This document shows positions 35,883 to 44,434 of a stretch of DNA of 64,000 bases, piece by piece. The translations under genes were made by a program, and so were the position numbers. Where the stretch lies: the NCBI RefSeq assembly GCF_009688945.1, contig NZ_AP021874.1, positions 2,604,001 to 2,668,000 on the forward strand. Reading direction: 5' to 3'. Each line of letters starts with the position of its first letter. The first letter of the stretch is position 1. Source of the DNA: Desulfosarcina alkanivorans. GTDB taxonomy: Bacteria; Desulfobacterota; Desulfobacteria; Desulfobacterales; Desulfosarcinaceae. The notes under the pieces were generated by a model, which was not told the DNA's origin, did no database searches, and was given only the letters and a program-made list of their open reading frames with translations.

Positions 35883-36541
35883 ACGCCGCCATCACCATCA
35901 TTGTGCTCGGGGGCCTGATCGGCGTTTTTTATTTCATTGCGTGCCGTGCCCGCACCTTCAGGCGATGCCTGGCGCAAAACGGTTTTGAACCTGGCGACCA
36001 TTGCCCCGAACATGTGGAAGCCCTGTGCGGCGGCCTTTTCGACGGCCGGGTGCGTCCCGGCGTCCATTACCGGGCCCGTGCGGATTCCCGATGGGGTGAT
36101 GATGCCTGGGTCGTGGACGTCGATGCCGGAGGCGGCGACGATCCGTCCCAGCAGGTGCTGATTTCCGGCGCGATATCGTCACCCCTGCCGGCGTTCGTCC
36201 TGGGCCTGACGGAAGGCATCACCCGGTTCGACCGCTTGAACCGGCTGGCCGGATCATTCAAAAAGACGGGGCTCCGGCTGCTGCCCGAATCCCTGCAGCC
36301 CTTTCTTCAGCAGCACCGTGGCATTGCCGTCTATTCCCGGCAGGCGCTGGACGCAGCCACAGTGGTTCCGCCAGCGGTGGTCGACGGCCTGCGCAGCGGC
36401 GGTTATGGGGGCGCCGCATTTTTTAACCGGCGTGTCGTGGTCTGGACCTTCGCCCAGGCCAGACCGGAAAAGCTTTTCCGGATCGCGGAAGCATTAAGCA
36501 CCCGGATCGCCATGTGGCGACGCTCCGGAAAAGAGAAGTAA
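35879..36541 (+). CDS. Membrane-anchored hypothetical protein
   Basis: A 220-residue protein with one N-terminal helix (AAITIIVLGGLIGVFYFIAC) and a soluble domain of unknown family. HCPEHVEALCGGLFDGRVRP and VVVWTFAQARPEKLFRIAEA are the more ordered stretches. It is coupled to the 56-residue gene upstream by an ATGA overlap, and a terminator follows, so the two form a short operon. I cannot assign a function. Confidence 0.65.
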   Translation: MNAAITIIVLGGLIGVFYFIACRARTFRRCLAQNGFEPGDHCPEHVEALCGGLFDGRVRPGVHYRARADSRWGDDAWVVDVDAGGGDDPSQQVLISGAISSPLPAFVLGLTEGITRFDRLNRLAGSFKKTGLRLLPESLQPFLQQHRGIAVYSRQALDAATVVPPAVVDGLRSGGYGGAAFFNRRVVVWTFAQARPEKLFRIAEALSTRIAMWRRSGKEK

Positions 36542-36552
36542 CCCCCATTCAT

Positions 36553-36599
36553 AAAGGGCCGGTTCACCCGGCGTCCGGACGGACACGGCCCCTTTTTTC
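36553..36599 (+). terminator. Rho-independent terminator
   Basis: Stem GGGCCG (36556-36561) with CGGCCC (36586-36591), an inner palindrome GTCCGGAC and a run of six T, 12 bases beyond the stop of the preceding gene. Confidence 0.85.
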
Positions 36600-36659
36600 A
36601 ACTTTGGGATGGACCCCCGCAACAACCTGTTAATGACTAACCCAAGGAGGCTGAGAACG

Positions 36660-37598
36660 ATGAAAAAAATCATGTTGATGGTCGTGATCCTGTCCGCAGT
36701 GTGCCTTGCCGCCATTTCAGCATCGGCCGGCGGTGCTTCGCCGGGGCTCTGGGATGTCTACCGGAATGTTTTCGTGGACGCCAAATACATCGACCTGACC
36801 CATGCCTTCGAGCCGGTTCAGCCGGTGTGGCCGGGATTCGGCCAGGCCACCTTCAAGCCGGCCACGGCGGGCAACCGGATCGAGGGCTACATCGATGTCG
36901 GCCAGCAGTTCGAGTATGAAAAGCACGGTTTCGTGGCCACAGCTTACGAGCTGACCACCGATCAGTACGGAACCCAGCTCGACCCGCCGGCCCACTGGGA
37001 GAAAATGGGGGCGACCATCAGCGATATCCCCGCCACCTACGCCGTCCGTCCCCTGGTGGTGATCGATATCCATGAAAAGGTCGCCAGGGACAGCGGTTAT
37101 CACCTCCAGGTGGGGGACATAAACAATTGGGAGCGCGAACACGGACGCATTCCGGCGGGATCGGTGGTCATGGTCCGCTCGGACTGGTACCAAGGCTGGT
37201 CGAACCGGGAACGGTTCAACCAGAAGCCCTTTCCCGGTGTCGGCCTGGAAGCCCTCAAGTTTCTCCACCTGCAGCGCAACATCCTTTTTCACGGCCACGA
37301 ACCGCTGGACACTGACACCACGCCCACCCTCGAAGGTGAGTACTGGCTGCTGCACAATCATTTCGCCCAGGCCGAAGGGGTCGCGAACCTCGACAAGGTC
37401 CCCGAGGCCGGCGCGCTGATCGCCATCGGGTTCGCCAAGCCCTTGGGCGGCACCGGCGGTTACGCCCGCTACATCGCCATCGCACCCGGGGACTGGCCCC
37501 ATGGCGTTTCGATCAGGCAGGTGCCCGGCGCTCCCCTGCCCGTCCAGCCGCATCCGCTGAAGCGCGATGAAAACGGGGTCATGCGTCCCACGCCGTAG
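36660..37598 (+). CDS. Exported cyclase-family (kynurenine formamidase-like) hydrolase
   Basis: A 312-residue protein from an ATG at 36660 behind AAGGAGG, with a signal peptide (MKKIMLMVVILSAVCLAAIS...ASA). YIDLTHAFEPVQPVWPGFG is the family opening and TTDQYGTQLDPPAHW matches the metal-binding HGGTHxDxPxH segment, although the first His positions are replaced by Asp-Gln-Tyr and Gln. Later motifs SDWYQGW, GHEPLDTD and EYWLLHNHFAQAEGV agree with the cyclase family. The altered metal motif leaves activity open. Probably periplasmic; substrate unknown. Confidence 0.82.
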   Translation: MKKIMLMVVILSAVCLAAISASAGGASPGLWDVYRNVFVDAKYIDLTHAFEPVQPVWPGFGQATFKPATAGNRIEGYIDVGQQFEYEKHGFVATAYELTTDQYGTQLDPPAHWEKMGATISDIPATYAVRPLVVIDIHEKVARDSGYHLQVGDINNWEREHGRIPAGSVVMVRSDWYQGWSNRERFNQKPFPGVGLEALKFLHLQRNILFHGHEPLDTDTTPTLEGEYWLLHNHFAQAEGVANLDKVPEAGALIAIGFAKPLGGTGGYARYIAIAPGDWPHGVSIRQVPGAPLPVQPHPLKRDENGVMRPTP

Positions 37599-37709
37599 AG
37601 CACCTGTTTGTAAAAGAGGACCCGGCTTTGGGTTCCCCCTGAAAGGGGGTATGGCTGCAATCGCAAGAAACCATAGGCGTCAGAAGACAGGATTCAGGAG
37701 CCAGAAGGA

Positions 37710-37874
37710 TTTTGATGTCGCTTCGCTCCGTCTTTTGGAAAAGATCGAATGAGCCGAAGGCGAAAACCTTATTCTGAATTCTGAATTCTGACGCCTGAAT
37801 TCCTACACGACGATTACGGCGGAGCCAATTATCTCTGACCTGGCCCAGAGGACCAGGTTTTCTGGACCGAATAA
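37710..37874. repeat. 165-base dispersed repeat, copy 2
   Basis: Second copy of the element at 20450-20614. Here the internal ATTCTGA units are perfect (37770-37791) and the terminal hairpin is ACCTGG-(9)-CCAGGT followed by TTTTC. The element ends eight bases before the next gene and contains its upstream region. Confidence 0.92.
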
Positions 37875-37881
37875 AAATAAC

Positions 37882-38316
37882 ATGAAAAAATACCTTTTCC
37901 TGGCTGTGATTGCATTGCTGTTATACGGATACCTTCAAGATCGGGGCATCGGCCTGCCCGGCTTTTCATCACCGGCCCGGGATGGTGACAGCGCTCTCCA
38001 ACAGGCCTATGACAACCGGCAGAGCGACCTTCAGGTACAAGGAGAGGGCGTTGTCGTCAAGGTATTGCCCGATGATCTGAAGGGGGCACGGCATCAGCGG
38101 TTCATTTTACGTCTGGGCAGCGGCCAGACGATACTGATCGCCCACAATATCGATCTGGCCCCCCGAATCCCCCGTTTGAACGAAGGCGATACCGTGGCTT
38201 TTTATGGTGAATACGAATGGAATGCCAAGGGCGGCGTGATTCACTGGACGCATCACGATCCGGGTGGCCGCCATGCCGGGGGCTGGCTGAGGCATGACGG
38301 CACCACCTACGAGTAA
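37882..38316 (+). CDS. DUF3465 family protein
   Basis: A 144-residue protein with an N-terminal membrane or signal segment (KKYLFLAVIALLLYGYLQ) and a small OB-like beta domain: VQGEGVVVKVLPDDLKGARH, RFILRLGSGQTILIAHNIDL and GGVIHWTHHDPGGRHAGGWL, the last being the family signature. Function of DUF3465 is unknown. Its promoter or ribosome-binding site must lie within the 165-base repeat directly upstream; no clear Shine-Dalgarno is visible. Confidence 0.85.
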   Translation: MKKYLFLAVIALLLYGYLQDRGIGLPGFSSPARDGDSALQQAYDNRQSDLQVQGEGVVVKVLPDDLKGARHQRFILRLGSGQTILIAHNIDLAPRIPRLNEGDTVAFYGEYEWNAKGGVIHWTHHDPGGRHAGGWLRHDGTTYE

Positions 38317-38404
38317 GGGCCGGGCCCCATGCCATCCCGTGCCACCGGCCCCGTCGGGTCTTCGGCGGTCCGTGGTTCAGGCGTCCAGGAAGGCCATGCG
38401 CCCC

Positions 38405-38995
38405 TCACACATGGGACTTGAGCAGCGCAATGCCTTCCTCGCGGGCATGCAGGATCGTCTTCATTTCGACCCCCGCCAGTTCGGTCCGTTTCAGGATATG
38501 CTCCTTGAGGGCCTGGCGGTATTTCAGGTACTCGTCCCTGGCGGAGATGTTGGGGATGACAGGTTCGACGTACAAAAAATTGGTGACGGACCTGTTTTTG
38601 CCGTTGGCGTTGCCGTCGGTCAGGTCCACCCGGTACTGGCCGTAGCCCAGGAAGCAGTGGATCATGGGCACATAGGGCAGGCCGTAGCGGGCAAGGATGG
38701 CATCGGTGCCCGTGACCATCGCCTCGGTCATGGCATAGATGCCGATGTTCTTTTCAACGGGCAGGTTCAACTCGCCCGCCAGGGTGGCGATGACGGCATG
38801 CTTGGTGGTGCAGGAGCCCATTTTCTCTTCGAAGAGAACGAAGAGATCGTCCCGGTCCGAGTTGTAGCCGTAGGGCAGGTCGTGAACATACCGGCAGGCA
38901 TGATGAAACGTATCGACGCCGAGGGCTGAAAACTGCTCCGAAACCCCGTCGGAAGACACGATGGCCGCATCGGGAAACACGTTGTAATTGTCCAT
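38405..38995 (-). CDS. Transglutaminase-like protein of unknown function
   Basis: A 196-residue cytoplasmic protein. LFVLFEEKMGSCTTKHAVIA places a Cys (C62) at a helix start in the way of transglutaminase-like folds; MIHCFLGYGQYRVDLTDG then offers a His (H113) and an Asp (D124) in the order expected for the triad. I do not recognise a named family, so the assignment rests on this pattern. It is nine bases downstream of the flavodoxin-like gene and likely in one operon with it. Confidence 0.5.
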   Translation of the reverse strand: MDNYNVFPDAAIVSSDGVSEQFSALGVDTFHHACRYVHDLPYGYNSDRDDLFVLFEEKMGSCTTKHAVIATLAGELNLPVEKNIGIYAMTEAMVTGTDAILARYGLPYVPMIHCFLGYGQYRVDLTDGNANGKNRSVTNFLYVEPVIPNISARDEYLKYRQALKEHILKRTELAGVEMKTILHAREEGIALLKSHV

Positions 38996-39004
38996 GCCCC
39001 CCCC

Positions 39005-39580
39005 TCAACCGCCAATCTTTTTCAGCAGCCAGGCCATGTTCTCCCCCAGGGTCTTCATGATCTCCAGCCCCTCGGCGTCGTCATTGACCTCTCCCTTTTC
39101 CCTGCCGAACCCCATGTTCCAGTAGCGGGAGCCGGGAATGATCATTTCGCTGATGGTATAAAAATGGTTGATGGCGTCGAAGGTGCTTACCGCTCCGGCC
39201 CGCCGCACCGCCACCACGGCGGCCCCGACTTTTCGCCGCAGCATCATCCCGTTGGCGATGGACACCATACCGGCGCGGTCGATCAGGGCCTTGATTTCCG
39301 GGCTCATGCAGGCAAAATAGGTCGGCGACCCCAGGATGATGCCGTCGGCCGCCAGCATGCGGTCAACGCAATCGTTGAGCATGTCCTTGTCCACGGCACA
39401 ATGCCGGTCCTTGTTCTCGAAGCACTTGTAGCAGGCGATACAGCCCCGGATGGGCTTTCCGCCCACCTGAACGGTTTCGGTCCCGATGCCCTGATCCTCC
39501 AAAACATCCAGTACGCGCCGGATCAGAATGGAAGTATTGCCGTTTTTTCTGGGACTGCCGTTGAATGCGACCACGTTCAT
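39005..39580 (-). CDS. Flavodoxin-family NAD(P)H-dependent oxidoreductase
   Basis: A 191-residue FMN protein. [20 protein letters not shown] is the phosphate-binding loop and [20 protein letters not shown] the second FMN contact. [17 protein letters not shown] supplies four cysteines in the place where iron-sulfur flavoproteins of anaerobes bind a cluster, here CX2CX2CX7C. It may reduce quinones or nitro compounds; the true partner is unknown. Its ATG is preceded by GGAGAA. Confidence 0.88.
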   Translation of the reverse strand: MNVVAFNGSPRKNGNTSILIRRVLDVLEDQGIGTETVQVGGKPIRGCIACYKCFENKDRHCAVDKDMLNDCVDRMLAADGIILGSPTYFACMSPEIKALIDRAGMVSIANGMMLRRKVGAAVVAVRRAGAVSTFDAINHFYTISEMIIPGSRYWNMGFGREKGEVNDDAEGLEIMKTLGENMAWLLKKIGG

Positions 39581-39824
39581 CGTTATTCTCCTTTATGGGT
39601 TGGGATCCCCCAATCTATCAGATGATCTCCCGGCCGACAACCGAAAGTGAATTGCCGGACGGCATGGGCGCAAGGTCGTTTCCTGAAGTCCAGGCCCCGG
39701 GGGAGCTTGCGTTTCCTGACGGATGGTGGTTTCCTGACTTCAGCCCGCATCGATCCCGGTTGTCTGGGGAAACCGGTCGAAGCCGGTTCGAAACAACCGA
39801 TTGCCGGTCATAAGAGGAGAGACC

Positions 39825-41031
39825 ATGCAGGGACTGATCCGCCAGATCCTGACGTCAAAAGTCTATGAAGCCGCCGTCGAAACCCCGCTCGAGGAGGCGA
39901 GCGGACTGTCGCGCCAGTTGAAGAACCGCATCCTGCTCAAGCGTGAAGACCTGCAGCCGATTTTTTCCTTCAAACTGCGCGGTGCCTACAACAAGATTGC
40001 CCATCTCTCCGAAAGGCAGAAAAAAAACGGGGTGATCGCCGCTTCGGCCGGCAACCATGCCCCGGGGTGTCGCCTTTTCAGCCCGGCAGTTGGGGCTCAG
40101 GGCCCTGATCGTGATGCCGGCGACCACCCCGCAGATCAAGCTTCAGGCCGTCAAGGCGCTGGGCGCCGAGGTGGTTCTGCACGGGGACAATTATTCGGAA
40201 GCGGCCGACCGCTGCCGCCGGCTGGCCGACGAGACCGGCATGACCTACATCCACCCCTTCGATGACGAACTGGTCATCTCCGGCCAGGGAACGGTCGCCG
40301 ACGAACTGCTGCGACAGAGCGCCGGCCGGATCGATGCCGTCTTCGTACCGGTCGGCGGCGGCGGATTGATCGCCGGAATCGCCTGCTGCCTGAAAGAACT
40401 CTGCCCGGCGGTAAAAGTGATCGGTGTCGAACCGGTCGACAGTGATGCCATGTTCCAGTCGATCAAGGCGGGCCGCCGCGTCACGCTGGAATCGGTGGGA
40501 ATTTTCGCCGACGGCGTGGCCGTGCGCACCATCGGCCGGCAGACCTTCGAGCTCTGCCGCCAGTACGTCGACGGAATCAATATCACCGAATTCAACTATC
40601 GGCTGGCCGACCGCAGCCAGGCCCAGTTGTTCATGGGCGTGTCCGTCGGCAGTAAAAAGGAGCGCGAAGCGTTTTCACGGCACCTGGCCGCCGAAGGCTA
40701 CCGCAACCTGGACCTCACGGACAACGACCTGGCCAAAACCCACCTGCGATATATGATTGGCGGCCGATCCCCCGAAGCGACCCGCGAACGGCTGTTCCGT
40801 TTCTGGTTCCCGGAACGCCCCGGCGCATTGTCCCGTTTCCTCGCCGACATGGGCACCAGCTGGAACATTTCCCTGTTTCACTATCGGACCCTCGGCAGCG
40901 ATTTCGGCCGGGTGCTGATTGGCCTGGAGATCCCCGACGGCGATGAAAAGAAATTGTCAGTTTTCCTGGACAGGCTCGGCTACCGCCACGTCGAAGAAAC
41001 CCGGGACCCGGCCTACCGGCTGTTCCTGTAA
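39825..41031 (+). pseudogene. ilvA: Threonine ammonia-lyase with a frameshift
   Basis: The enzyme deaminates threonine to 2-oxobutanoate in isoleucine synthesis. The start at 39825 has GAGGAGAG upstream. The first frame carries [20 protein letters not shown] with the PLP lysine and [10 protein letters not shown]. At the CCCC run 40060-40063 one extra base moves the rest ([20 protein letters not shown] to the end at 41031) into another frame. Removing one C restores AGNHARGVAF. The C-terminus keeps one ACT-like regulatory domain (FWFPERPGALSRFLADMG). Either a recent null mutation or a sequencing error. Confidence 0.9.
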
Positions 41032-41331
41032 AGCAGGCCGGCCCGGGATCATTCGAACCAAAAGCGGCATTGACGCAGACCCGATACTGCCCTATAGATA
41101 TAAAGAAACATCGAATTTCTGGTCACGCCATCGCTTTCTCACGCCTGATGGTCTCTGAGGCACACCGCCCGAACTGGTTGCTGCGCCATCCATTTTTTCG
41201 GTCATCAGCCGCTCCCCTGCCGCATGCAACGCCCTGATCCTCTGTCTCGATATTATTTTCCCATTCCATGGCAAAGCCGCCATTTCGCACACGGTTTAAT
41301 CGGAAACTCGAAATAGGGGAAGGACGTAAAC
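41032..41331. other. Gap between ilvA and the LRR gene
   Basis: Exactly 300 bases. I see no gene, repeat or clear terminator in it; a GGGGAAGGA ribosome-binding site lies just before the LRR start. Confidence 0.5.
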
Positions 41332-42492
41332 ATGAACCCTGCGGTCGACAACCTCTTGAATTTTCGACGGATTAAAAAAACTGGTGGGCCATGCCTGGTG
41401 ATCGCCGTTCTCCTGTTGACCGGCGGTTGGTTGGGACACGTCCATGCGGGCATACCCGAATCAGAAAGAGAAAGCCTGATTGCGCTTTACAACAGCACCA
41501 ATGGGGACAGCTGGGACGATAATGGCGGTTGGAAAACCCCACCGTTGCATGAAGATGGGTTTGCCCTGCCCGGCACGGAATGTGACTGGCACGGGGTATT
41601 TTGCTCTGTAGACAGCGTCACTGTAATTTCCTTAGCCGACAACCAGCTGACCGGCAGCATTCCACCCGAATTGGGCAACCTCACCAGCCTGTGGCGCCTT
41701 AACCTTTACGCCAATCAGCTCTCGGGCAGCATTCCGCCCGAGCTGGGCAGCCTGGTCAACTTGATAGAAATGAGCCTTTCGCGAAACCAGCTGACCGGCA
41801 GCATCCCAGCGGAACTGGGCAACCTGACCATTCTGCAGCTCTTTAGTCTCAGATACAACCAGCTCAACGGCAGTATTCCACCCGAGCTGGGCAGCCTCAC
41901 CAGCCTGAAATGGCTTGACCTCTATTCCAATCAGCTTTCCGGCAGCATCCCGCCCGAGCTGGGCAGCCTCACCAGCCTGCTGCAACTGATACTCCCGCGA
42001 AACCAGCTGACCGGCAACATTCCGCCGGAATTGGGCAGCCTCACCAACCTGCAAGACCTTTACCTTAGATCCAACCAGCTGACCGGCAGCATTCCAGCCG
42101 AGCTGGGCAGCCTCACCAACTTGCAAGACCTTTGCCTTAAATCCAACCAGCTCACCGGCGGCATTCCAGCCGAGCTGGGCAACCTCACCAACCTGCAAGG
42201 CCTTTGGCTTGATTCCAACCAGCTCACCGGCGGCATCCCAGCCGAGCTGGGCAGCCTGGCCAATCTGGAAAACCTCTACCTCAATTCCAACCAGCTGACC
42301 GGCAGCATTCCACCCGAGCTGACGGGCATGACATCGTTGTCTGTTTTAAATCTCTGCGATAACCATCTGTATACGTCCAATCCAGATCTTCGGGATTTTC
42401 TGGATATCCTCCAGCCCGGATGGGAAAGCTGCCAGAGACCGCCCTTTGCGCGAAACCTACCCGCTATCCCGCTGCTGCTTCTCGAAGAGTAA
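41332..42492 (+). CDS. Exported leucine-rich repeat protein, plant type
   Basis: A 386-residue exported protein. After a signal-like segment (CLVIAVLLLTGGWLGHVHA) comes a cap like the plant LRRNT_2 domain: ESLIALYNSTNGDSWDDNGG, with ECDWHGVFC. About ten 24-residue repeats follow (consensus LxxLxLxxNQLTGSIPPELG) and then a partial one, from residue 98 to 350. At DNA level they are near-identical 72-base units. The repeats probably bind a ligand at the cell surface. The C-terminus (ARNLPAIPLLLLEE) has no sorting signal I can name. Confidence 0.9.
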   Translation: MNPAVDNLLNFRRIKKTGGPCLVIAVLLLTGGWLGHVHAGIPESERESLIALYNSTNGDSWDDNGGWKTPPLHEDGFALPGTECDWHGVFCSVDSVTVISLADNQLTGSIPPELGNLTSLWRLNLYANQLSGSIPPELGSLVNLIEMSLSRNQLTGSIPAELGNLTILQLFSLRYNQLNGSIPPELGSLTSLKWLDLYSNQLSGSIPPELGSLTSLLQLILPRNQLTGNIPPELGSLTNLQDLYLRSNQLTGSIPAELGSLTNLQDLCLKSNQLTGGIPAELGNLTNLQGLWLDSNQLTGGIPAELGSLANLENLYLNSNQLTGSIPPELTGMTSLSVLNLCDNHLYTSNPDLRDFLDILQPGWESCQRPPFARNLPAIPLLLLEE

Positions 42493-42700
42493 ACCCCGGC
42501 GGCCCATAAAAACATGGTGAAAACGGCCACGGGTTTGATTTCCTGATGTGATGGCGCCCACCTGTGTACTGGGCAGGACTCGACCATGGGTTCGTTCGAG
42601 GAATCGGACCGGCTCCCTTTTTTTCCTCAAGGGAGCGATAGGGTGAACGCTGACGGGATTGCCACTTCACCCGCTCATCCGATTTTCCGACCGGATCCTT

Positions 42701-43207
42701 TCAGCTGTCGATGGTCTTGAACTGCTCCGGCGGCGCGCCGCAGACCGGGCATTTTTTGGGGATGCGTTTATCGGTCACGTAGCCGCACACCTGGCACACA
42801 TGGTATTCCTTGACCGTATCCTTGATCACGTTCATGATCGCCCGCTCGTAGAGTTTGGCGTGGTAGCCTTCCGCATCCCTGGCGTGGCTGAAAGCCATCG
42901 CGGCGGCAGTCTCGCCCTCTTCTTCCGCCGTCTTCAGGAAATCAGGATATTCGTTCTCACTGATGGATTTTTCACGCTGGAAGGACAGCTCCAGGTTGGT
43001 ATCGGTGTCCTTGACGATCAGGTCCCTGACCAGGTTCATCTGCCGGGTGGCATGCACCCGCTCCGCCTCGGCGATGGCACGGAACAGCAGGGCGACCTGG
43101 GGAATGTCCTCTTCGTCGGCCTTTTGCGCGTAAGCCAGCAGCCGGAAGTACGCTTTTGCCTCTCCGATAAACGCCTTGTATACATTTGCCTTGGTCTTTT
43201 CCTTCAT
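42701..43207 (-). CDS. Rubrerythrin
   Basis: A 168-residue non-haem iron peroxidase that removes hydrogen peroxide in anaerobes. The N-terminal ferritin-like domain carries EAKAYFRLLAYAQKADEEDI and EAERVHA, and EEEGETAAA followed by ARDAEGYHAKLYERAI, the diiron ligands. The C-terminal rubredoxin-like domain has CQVCGYV and CPVCGAP. The ATG at 43207 has GGAGG six bases upstream and is used instead of an in-frame start at 43267. Not in an operon with the cupin, from which a repeat-rich 138-base gap separates it. Confidence 0.95.
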   Translation of the reverse strand: MKEKTKANVYKAFIGEAKAYFRLLAYAQKADEEDIPQVALLFRAIAEAERVHATRQMNLVRDLIVKDTDTNLELSFQREKSISENEYPDFLKTAEEEGETAAAMAFSHARDAEGYHAKLYERAIMNVIKDTVKEYHVCQVCGYVTDKRIPKKCPVCGAPPEQFKTIDS

Positions 43208-43236
43208 CAACGCCTCCGTGGATGGGGTAAAAAAAG

Positions 43237-43340
43237 GGGTCGAGGATTCAAGGGTCCAGGGGTTCAAATGAGGGAATACATACGCTCGATCCTATCGTGG
43301 GGCCTCTCCCTCGAATCCTTGCCCCCTGGAATCCCAATGA
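43237..43340. repeat. Low-complexity periodic segment with inverted arms
   Basis: GGATTCAAGGGTCCAGGGG and, about 60 bases on in inverse orientation, CTCGAATCCTTGCCCCCTGG contain related 7-base words (GGATTCA, AGGGTCC; reverse CGAATCC, CCCTGGA). The segment resembles the heptamer arrays elsewhere but is less regular. Confidence 0.5.
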
Positions 43341-43345
43341 GGGCC

Positions 43346-43858
43346 TCATCCCTGCAATGTCTTCTTCAATATCTCTGCGGGCCACCTGGCCCTTACGTCT
43401 TCTTCGCCCTGATAGTAATCCACCGTTGAGCCGCTGGCGAACACCTCCAGGGTGGGCAGAACGGCCATCTTGCCGGAATCGGGATACTCGCATACGTCGA
43501 TGCCCACCGTGGTCCGGATGTCCAGGTAGACACACGGCGCGTCACCGTGATTGTATACCTGATGGGCACCGGTGTCGCCCCGTTCAAAAAAAACCAGGTC
43601 GCCCGCCACGATCTTCTGGAAGCCTTCAGGCGATCGCAGGGTCGCCTCGCCGGAGAGGACGAGGAAGAGCTCCTCTGCCGCCCGGTGAAAATGGTAGGGG
43701 AACGAAAAACAATCCGGGTCCAGTGAACGGATGTCGAATTCAAGGTGGCCGGCCCCCGCCACTTTGGCCAGCCTGGGACTCGTCAGCCATTCAAACTCGG
43801 GCAGGCGGGACTTGCGCCGTTTTAATGCCAGGTCCTTTGTCTGAAACACCGTGGGCAT
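43346..43858 (-). CDS. Cupin-domain protein
   Basis: A 170-residue single cupin. The first motif is YHFHRAAEELFLVLSGEATL (His, His, Glu ligands) and the second runs from GDLVFFERGDTGAHQVYNHG (final His ligand). The barrel is followed by EVFASGSTVDYYQGEEDVRA. Metal-dependent but of unknown function; similar proteins are often placed near detoxification genes. The gene ends close to the periodic segment at 43237-43340. Confidence 0.85.
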   Translation of the reverse strand: MPTVFQTKDLALKRRKSRLPEFEWLTSPRLAKVAGAGHLEFDIRSLDPDCFSFPYHFHRAAEELFLVLSGEATLRSPEGFQKIVAGDLVFFERGDTGAHQVYNHGDAPCVYLDIRTTVGIDVCEYPDSGKMAVLPTLEVFASGSTVDYYQGEEDVRARWPAEILKKTLQG

Positions 43859-43877
43859 GTTTTCCTCCGGTCAAGAA

Positions 43878-44324
43878 TCAATCATAAAGCGCCCGTATCG
43901 CCGCATCGGCCATGGTCGGGGCGATGCGGGGCTGCCAGGCAGGATCCACCCAGGAGCCCAGATGGGTATGCATATCCAGGTATTTTTTGGGGATGGGGTG
44001 CGTGCCGACAACCACCCGGACACCGTACCGCTTTTCCAGAAACGCCTTGAAGGTGTCGATATGGGGACAGGGCGGGTACCCCACCACCATGCCGGTGGCC
44101 AGGTGAATGACCGCCGCGCCGTTTTTGACCATTTCCTCACCGGCATATTCGATATTGCCGCCGGGACAGCCGTCGCAGGTGGTGAACCCGACCAGCTCCA
44201 GGTCGGTGTCCGGGTAAATGCTGAAGGCGCCTTCCCTGTTTCTCATGGACCGGAGGCACTTTCCCCCAGCACAGCGGCGATAGCGGTCACAGATAATGAT
44301 GCCGATTTTGGTGACTGGATTCAT
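43878..44324 (-). CDS. CGGC-domain protein
   Basis: A 148-residue protein with the family's cysteine pairs: ICDRYRRCAGGKCLRSMRNR and TTCDGCPGGNIEYAGEEMVK. The later GYPPCPHIDTFKAFLEKRYG and VVVGTHPIPKKYLD complete the domain. CGGC proteins occur mostly in strict anaerobes and are thought to bind metal or a cluster, though the function is unproven. It is 19 bases from the cupin gene and may be transcribed with it. Confidence 0.88.
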   Translation of the reverse strand: MNPVTKIGIIICDRYRRCAGGKCLRSMRNREGAFSIYPDTDLELVGFTTCDGCPGGNIEYAGEEMVKNGAAVIHLATGMVVGYPPCPHIDTFKAFLEKRYGVRVVVGTHPIPKKYLDMHTHLGSWVDPAWQPRIAPTMADAAIRALYD

Positions 44325-44434
44325 TTCAGCTCCTTTTCAAATACGGGTGAGGTTCCACAGGTTGAAAATGGACAGGAGGCCCTGTCCGCTGTAAATTCCG
44401 TTCGCAGATTATCCATACCGACGTCGGGCCCGGA

